A DNA stretch of 43,358 nucleotides from an uncultured bacterium (GTDB lineage Bacteria; Bacillota; Clostridia; Christensenellales; UBA1242): NCBI GenBank assembly GCA_949474265.1, contig CASXBC010000007.1, forward strand, positions 1 to 43,358. Reading direction: 5' to 3'. A program made the translations under genes and the position numbers. How positions within the stretch are numbered: position 1 is the first letter of the stretch; each line of letters opens with the position of its first letter. The notes below the pieces were generated by a model. That model was not told the origin of the DNA. It did not search any database and was given only the letters and a program-made list of their open reading frames with translations. Of this stretch, positions 37,804-43,358 are shown piece by piece.

Positions 37804-38758
37804 ACAGCTAATTCAAAAGATAAAAAGTGCTAAAAATATTGCAATATTTGCCCATAGAGACCCGGACCCTGATGCTTGCGGAGCAAGTCTTGCTCTTCGA
37901 GATTTTTGCCGTGAATTAGGCAAAAATGCTGAATCATTTTGTGAGCATTACAGTGAATATGTTGAAAATATATTTCCAATGAAAGAGTTTAAATCAAAAT
38001 TTTTGGCAAAAGATTATGACCTGGTAGCTTTTGTAGATATGCACACAGAAAACAGGCTTGAGCAAGGTTTTGTTGATGAAATTAAAAAATGTAAGAATGT
38101 GATTGTAATTGACCATCATGTTTTAACTGAAATGGAAGTTGTGCCAACTAAAATTTTTAGAATTGTAAAGAAAGCATCTGCAAGCCAATTGGTTTTGGAT
38201 TTGTTTAGGGAGGTTGATAAAACTCCAGCACTTGAAACTGCGACATATTTGTATGCTGGGCTTGTGGGCGATACTGATAGATTTTTGTATTTGGCGACAG
38301 AAGGTGATGTTTTTTCTGATGCAAAATATTTGCTTGAATGTGGAGTTGATTTTGTTGATGTTTACAACAAAATGTTTAGGACAATTTCTCACAAAGAGAT
38401 TATTTTGAGCAAGTATCTGTATTCAAATATAAAATATTTGGCTGATGGAAAAATAGTTTATATTGTATTCGGCAAAAAAACATTAAACAAACTTGGTGCA
38501 ACTGTTGATGATGTAAAGATTTTTTCAAATTCTCTTCTAAACATAAAAGGGGCAAAATGGTCTTTGCTTATTTATGAAACAGAAAAAAATAATTTTCGTT
38601 TCAGCATGAGAAGTGTGCCTGAAATCAATCTTGTTCCACTAGCAAACAGTATGAATGGCGGTGGACATAAAAATTCTTCCGCTTTTAGTACAAATATTAA
38701 AAAGTGCCAAATTAAAAATGCAATAAAGAGCTGGAGCAACGGAGTTTTGAATGGCTAG
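37787..38758 (+). CDS. nrnA: DHH-family phosphoesterase (NrnA-like)
   Basis: AHRDPDPDACGASLAL, VIDHH, MNGGGHKNSSAF. Confidence 0.9.
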   Translation: MMTTCKQLIQKIKSAKNIAIFAHRDPDPDACGASLALRDFCRELGKNAESFCEHYSEYVENIFPMKEFKSKFLAKDYDLVAFVDMHTENRLEQGFVDEIKKCKNVIVIDHHVLTEMEVVPTKIFRIVKKASASQLVLDLFREVDKTPALETATYLYAGLVGDTDRFLYLATEGDVFSDAKYLLECGVDFVDVYNKMFRTISHKEIILSKYLYSNIKYLADGKIVYIVFGKKTLNKLGATVDDVKIFSNSLLNIKGAKWSLLIYETEKNNFRFSMRSVPEINLVPLANSMNGGGHKNSSAFSTNIKKCQIKNAIKSWSNGVLNG

Positions 38759-39617
38759 AGAAATTCGCACAACCAAAAGTGGAATAGTTTTGGTGAATAA
38801 GCCTGTTGGCATGTCATCAAACAAAGCTGTAAATATAGTTAAATTTGCATTAGGGGCAAAAAAATGTGGGCATTTGGGCACGCTTGACCTTGAAGGGCAA
38901 GGACTTCTGCCGGTTACTGTCAATAATGCGACAAAACTGTTTGATTATTTTTTGAACAAAGACAAAACCTATGAAACTGTATTTGTTTTTGGATTTGAAA
39001 CAGACACTCTTGACACTTCTGGTCAAATCCTTAAGCAAAAAGCTTGTGATATAAGTGAAAATAAAGTTGAGCTTGCCTGCAAGAGTTTTATTGGAAAATA
39101 TATGCAGATGCCTCCACAATATTCAGCAAAGAAAGTTGGTGGGCAGTCAGCTTACAAAAGTGCAAGAAAAGGTCAATTTGTGGAGCTTCAACCAAAGCAG
39201 GTTGAGATTTATGCTTTTAAACTTCTTGAGAAGATAGAAAAAAACACTTATAGATTTTCTGTATCCTGCTCAAGTGGAACTTATATCAGAAGCTTGTGTA
39301 GAGATTTGGCAGAAAGTTTGGGTACTTATGGTAGTATGCAGTGCATAATACGCACAAGATGTGGTGGTTTTGTCCTTGATGATGCTTTTACTATTCAGCA
39401 GATTGAAAATGGTGATTTTAATATGATTTCTCCAGAGACGGTTTTTGATTATCCAGAATTGAAACTTTCAAATGCAGAATGTGAAAAACTTTATAATGGG
39501 CAAAAAATAAATAAAGCGGAGAAAAATGGAAATTTCAAACTTTTTAGTGGAGAGGATTTTCTTGGGATTGGACAGGTTGAAAATGGCTCGCTTTGTTTTA
39601 AGTTGAGATTGTTTTAA
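38751..39617 (+). CDS. truB: tRNA pseudouridine(55) synthase
   Basis: GIVLVNKPVGMSSNKAVNIVK, KCGHLGTLDLEGQGLLPV, GTYIRSLCRDLAESLG; catalytic Asp in GTLD. Confidence 0.95.
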   Translation: MAREIRTTKSGIVLVNKPVGMSSNKAVNIVKFALGAKKCGHLGTLDLEGQGLLPVTVNNATKLFDYFLNKDKTYETVFVFGFETDTLDTSGQILKQKACDISENKVELACKSFIGKYMQMPPQYSAKKVGGQSAYKSARKGQFVELQPKQVEIYAFKLLEKIEKNTYRFSVSCSSGTYIRSLCRDLAESLGTYGSMQCIIRTRCGGFVLDDAFTIQQIENGDFNMISPETVFDYPELKLSNAECEKLYNGQKINKAEKNGNFKLFSGEDFLGIGQVENGSLCFKLRLF

Positions 39618-39642
39618 GCAAATTTAAAAAAATGAGGATGTT

Positions 39643-40524
39643 ATGAACAAGGTTTTGTTTGGACCGGCTGGAAACAGCTTGTCCTTTTATGAAGAGGGGC
39701 ACAAGAGCACACTTGAAACTCCAGAATGGTTGACAAGGCAAGGAGCTCAGTATTTTTCTGATGGACTTGAGCTTTTTGAATATAGCTTTGGTCAAGGTTT
39801 TCGCATGAGTTTTGAAAAAGCGGAAGAAATTGGAAAGGCATTTAAAGACAAAAATATTGAGATGTCTGTCCATGCTCCATACTTTATTAATTTTGCAAAT
39901 CCAGATGAGTTGATGTTTGAAAAATCTCTTGGCTATATCAAAACAGGTATCAATTTTTTGAAAGCTTTTGGTGCGAAAAGATTGGTTTTTCATTCAGGGT
40001 CTTGCGGAAAAATGCCAAGAGAAGAAGCTGTTGGTCTTTTGCGTGAGAGATTTGAAAAGATTATGCCTGAAGTTGAAAAGGAACTTGAACAAGATATGTT
40101 TATTTGTCCAGAAACCATGGGAAAATCTCTTCAAATAGGCACATATAAAGAAATAATTGACCTCTGCACAATTTCAGATAAGCTTTTGCCAACCTTTGAT
40201 TTTGGGCATATCAACGCATTGACTCAAGGAACCCTTAAAACAGCAGAGGATTTTCAAAAAATAATTGATTATTCATTTGAAAAATTGGGTGAGTATAGAA
40301 CAAAAAATGCACATGTACATTTTTCAAAAATTCAATATGGTGATAAAGGTGAAATAAGACACTTGACTTTTGAAGATGAGCTTTTTGGTCCAAATTTTGA
40401 ACCTCTTTGTGAAGTTATTTTAAAAAATGATTTAAACTTTCACATTATTTGTGAGTCAAATGAGACTCAGGCAGAAGATGCTGTAAAAATGAAGAAGTGT
40501 TATCTAGATGCACTAAAAAGCTAA
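39643..40524 (+). CDS. Endonuclease IV-like TIM-barrel protein (AP endonuclease 2 family)
   Basis: MSVHAPYFINFANPD, LVFHSGS, ICPETMGKSLQIGT, TFDFGHINA, HVHFSK. Confidence 0.88.
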   Translation: MNKVLFGPAGNSLSFYEEGHKSTLETPEWLTRQGAQYFSDGLELFEYSFGQGFRMSFEKAEEIGKAFKDKNIEMSVHAPYFINFANPDELMFEKSLGYIKTGINFLKAFGAKRLVFHSGSCGKMPREEAVGLLRERFEKIMPEVEKELEQDMFICPETMGKSLQIGTYKEIIDLCTISDKLLPTFDFGHINALTQGTLKTAEDFQKIIDYSFEKLGEYRTKNAHVHFSKIQYGDKGEIRHLTFEDELFGPNFEPLCEVILKNDLNFHIICESNETQAEDAVKMKKCYLDALKS

Positions 40525-40540
40525 AATTTTTGCAAAATGC

Positions 40541-40569
40541 TTGCAAATCAATTGCCTCTATGTTAAACT
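40541..40569 (+). promoter_or_regulatory. Putative efp promoter (TTGCAA-N17-TAAACT)
   Basis: Spacing; overlapped by CCTCTAT-N8-ATAGAGG. Confidence 0.5.
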
Positions 40570-40631
40570 ATAGAGGAAGTTTGGGAGATAGATATTCCCA
40601 ATTTTTAATTTAACTATTAGGAGATATTAAT

Positions 40632-41192
40632 ATGGTTTCAGCTGGAGAATTTAGAAAAGGCACAACTTTTGAAATGGATGGAAACGTTTACAACGTTATT
40701 GACTTTTTGCATGTTAAGCCAGGAAAGGGCTCACCATTTGTTAGAGCAAAAATCAAAAATGTTATGACAGGACAAGTGAGAGAAGATACGTTCAATCCAT
40801 CAGACAAATTTCAAGATGCTGTGATTGAAAAGAAAGAGATGCTTTATCTCTACAATGATGGCGAGCTTTATTATTTCATGGATAATGAAACTTATGAACA
40901 AATGCCACTCAACAAAGAGTCTGTTGCAGATGCTCTCAACTTTGTTACAGAAAATATGCCAACAACTATGTATATCTACAAGGGTGTTCCTTTTGCGGTT
41001 TACCCACCAACTTTTGTAGAACTTGAAGTTGTGGACACAGAGCCTGGTATTCAAGGTGACACTTCAAAGGCATCTCAAAAGCCAGCCACTCTTTCAACAG
41101 GATATGTTATTCGTGTTCCTCTTTTCGTAAATATTGGAGACAAAATTCGTGTTGACACAAGAGATGGTTCTTATATGGAAAAAGTTAAATAA
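40632..41192 (+). CDS. efp: Elongation factor P
   Basis: [84 protein letters not shown]. Confidence 0.98.
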   Translation: MVSAGEFRKGTTFEMDGNVYNVIDFLHVKPGKGSPFVRAKIKNVMTGQVREDTFNPSDKFQDAVIEKKEMLYLYNDGELYYFMDNETYEQMPLNKESVADALNFVTENMPTTMYIYKGVPFAVYPPTFVELEVVDTEPGIQGDTSKASQKPATLSTGYVIRVPLFVNIGDKIRVDTRDGSYMEKVK

Positions 41193-41203
41193 ATTTTAAA
41201 GAG

Positions 41204-41226
41204 CACAGCTTTGGCTGTGTTTTTTG
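41204..41226 (+). terminator. Intrinsic terminator after efp
   Basis: CACAGC-TTTG-GCTGTG-TTTTTT. Confidence 0.85.
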
Positions 41227-41238
41227 TTGCAAAATTAT

Positions 41239-41268
41239 TTGCTTAGCTAAGCGAGGGTGGTGTATAAT
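41239..41268 (+). promoter_or_regulatory. Putative lepA promoter (TTGCTT-N18-TATAAT) with overlapping palindrome
   Basis: GCTTAGCTAAGC at 41241-41252 overlaps the -35/spacer. Confidence 0.5.
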
Positions 41269-41366
41269 TATTTTGTATATTCTTAAGCTTTTGCTTTGTG
41301 TTTTAATAACAGCAAAACTATAGTTTATTTAAAGCGTTTATTTTATAAAACCTTAGGGAGAGACTT

Positions 41367-43172
41367 TTGAAAGATTTATCACTTATTAGAAATTTTTGTA
41401 TTATTGCTCATATTGACCATGGAAAAAGCACACTTGCTGACAGGCTTATTGAGATGACAGGCACAGTGTCTAAACGTGACATGCAAAATCAAATTTTGGA
41501 TAGCATGGAACTTGAGCGTGAAAAGGGAATTACCATCAAACTTGCACCAATAAGATTGATTTATGAGTTTGAAGGTAAAGAATATATTTTAAATCTTATT
41601 GACACTCCTGGACATGTCGATTTTACTTATGAAGTTTCACGTTCGCTTGCGGCTTGTGAGGGGGCTCTTCTTTTGGTTGATGCTTCACAAGGAGTTGAAG
41701 CTCAAACACTTGCAAATACTTATCTTGCAATTGACAACAATCTTGAGACTGTGCCTGTAATCAACAAAATTGACCTGCCTTCTGCACGTGTGGATGAAGT
41801 TAAGGAAGAGATAGAGGAGCTGATTGGTTTTGATGCAAAAAATTGTCCTTGCATTTCTGCAAAAGAAGGAAGAAATATTAATGATGTCCTAAAAGCTGTT
41901 ATTATGCAGATTCCAGCACCAACAGGTGACGAAAACAAAACGCTTAAGTGTCTTATCTTTGACAGTCATTATGACAACTTTAAAGGTGCAATCTGTTTGG
42001 TGAGAGTTTTTGACGGAACAGTAAAAGCTGGCGATAAAATTTTGATGATGCAAACAGGAAAGATTTTTGATGTCACAGAAGTTGGTATTTTTGTGCCAAA
42101 CACAAAAGAAGTGCCTTTTCTTTCTGCAGGAGATGTTGGTTATATTGCTGCATCAATAAAAACGATTGCAGATGTTAGAGTGGGGGATACTGTCACAAGT
42201 GCAGAGAAGCCTATTGAAAAACCACTTGATGGTTACAAGACTGTTCAGCCGGTTGTCTTTTGTGGAATCTTCCCTGTGGATGGTGCAAAATATAACGAAC
42301 TTAAAGATAGCCTTGACAAACTGAAATTAAATGATGCAAGTTTGCAATTTTCGCCAGAGGTTTCGTCAGCACTTGGTTATGGTTTTAGATGTGGATTTTT
42401 GGGACTTTTGCACCTTGAAATAATAACCGAACGACTTGAGAGGGAGTTTAATTTGGATATTATCACAACTGCTCCAAGCGTTTCTTACAATGTTTACAAG
42501 ACAAATGGAGATATGATTGAAGTTTCAAATCCGTCAAATTTGCCTCCAACCGTGGAGATAGACCACATTGACGAACCTATTGTCAGCGTCAACATTTTTA
42601 CCCCGCCAGAGTATGTTGGGGCAATTATGGAGCTTTGTCAAAACAAGCGTGGAATTTACAAAAATATGCAATACATTGACAAAAAGAGGGTGCAAATAGA
42701 CTATACTTTGCCACTTGGCGAAATAATTTATGACTTTTTTGACAGTCTTAAATCAAGAACAAAAGGTTATGCAAGTTTTGATTATGAACTTGCAGGTTTT
42801 GAAAGAGCTGACCTTGTGAAAGTTGATTTGATGCTTAATGGAGATAAGTGTGATGCTCTGTCTCTTATTGTGCATAAAGATAATGCTTACAATCGTGGCA
42901 GAGAACTTACGGAGAAACTTAAAAAAATCATTCCTCGTCAACTTTTTGAAGTGCCTATTCAGGCGTGTATAGGAAATAAGATTATTGCCAGAGAAACAAT
43001 TTCTGCAATGAGAAAAGATGTGCTTGCAAAATGTTATGGTGGAGACGTCACAAGAAAAAGAAAACTGCTTGAAAAACAAAAAGAAGGAAAGAAAAGAATG
43101 AGAAAGATTGGCTCTGTAGAAATTCCTTCAGAGGCTTTTATGAGCATTCTCAAACTTGACGACCGAGATTAA
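41367..43172 (+). CDS. lepA: Elongation factor 4 (LepA)
   Basis: [54 protein letters not shown]-terminal [39 protein letters not shown] start. Confidence 0.98.
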   Translation: MKDLSLIRNFCIIAHIDHGKSTLADRLIEMTGTVSKRDMQNQILDSMELEREKGITIKLAPIRLIYEFEGKEYILNLIDTPGHVDFTYEVSRSLAACEGALLLVDASQGVEAQTLANTYLAIDNNLETVPVINKIDLPSARVDEVKEEIEELIGFDAKNCPCISAKEGRNINDVLKAVIMQIPAPTGDENKTLKCLIFDSHYDNFKGAICLVRVFDGTVKAGDKILMMQTGKIFDVTEVGIFVPNTKEVPFLSAGDVGYIAASIKTIADVRVGDTVTSAEKPIEKPLDGYKTVQPVVFCGIFPVDGAKYNELKDSLDKLKLNDASLQFSPEVSSALGYGFRCGFLGLLHLEIITERLEREFNLDIITTAPSVSYNVYKTNGDMIEVSNPSNLPPTVEIDHIDEPIVSVNIFTPPEYVGAIMELCQNKRGIYKNMQYIDKKRVQIDYTLPLGEIIYDFFDSLKSRTKGYASFDYELAGFERADLVKVDLMLNGDKCDALSLIVHKDNAYNRGRELTEKLKKIIPRQLFEVPIQACIGNKIIARETISAMRKDVLAKCYGGDVTRKRKLLEKQKEGKKRMRKIGSVEIPSEAFMSILKLDDRD

Positions 43173-43191
43173 AATCTAAGGAGAGTTAGCT

Positions 43192-43358
43192 GTGGATTTA
43201 AAAAGTGTAAATAAAAGAATTGTTGATAGAAATAACATTTTCTATTGGCAAGCAGAGAGAAAAATCTCTGAAGAAGAGTCTGGCGAAATATGGAAAGATA
43301 GACATTATGCTATTAACAATTCAAGGCGTATAAAGGTTGTTAATTCATGCCTAGTAAA
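43192..43358 (+). CDS. Start of hypothetical protein (3' truncated by window)
   Basis: SD aaggag, GTG start, open to window end: VDLKSVNKRIVDRNNIFYWQAERKISEEESGEIWKDRHYAINNSRRIK. Confidence 0.5.
   Translation, partial: MDLKSVNKRIVDRNNIFYWQAERKISEEESGEIWKDRHYAINNSRRIKVVNSCLV

Noticed and set aside
1-43358. CRISPR arrays, tRNA/rRNA genes, transposases
   Set aside because: No regularly spaced direct repeats, tRNA cloverleaf, rRNA or transposase/integrase motifs were recognised by eye; tRNAscan-SE/Infernal would confirm.

Overview
Low-GC, Firmicutes-type (probably clostridial, spore-forming) chromosomal window. The left third has a subtilisin/LRR surface protein (truncated by the window start), LemA + DUF2207, a Tyr/Gly/Asn-rich lipoprotein divergent from spoVAC-spoVAD-spoVAE, yunB, a CBS-domain protein with a HEPN-like motif, and ileS behind a T-box leader. 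The middle has pepF, a small Cys-rich protein, an SDR, a frameshifted SHOCT gene, tadA, two CPBP proteases and rlmH. The right half is the translation/envelope cluster rpsB-tsf-[706-aa orphan]-frr-uppS-cdsA-rseP-[PolC-like]-rimP-nusA-ylxR-ylxQ-infB-[P-loop kinase]-rbfA-nrnA-truB-[endonuclease IV-like]-efp-lepA. Main points for follow-up: (1) an unrecognised 706-aa protein with its own promoter and flanking terminators sits where pyrH is usually found; (2) the polC locus encodes only the PolC N-terminal, OB and DEDDh exonuclease regions, with no PHP or polymerase; (3) rpsB has a ~315-nt structured leader; (4) tadA, a CPBP gene and the polC-like gene look leaderless; (5) an RxxxxH (HEPN-like) motif is fused to CBS domains. 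No CRISPR array, rRNA, tRNA or transposase was recognised. All assignments were made by eye from sequence and motifs; no database search was run.
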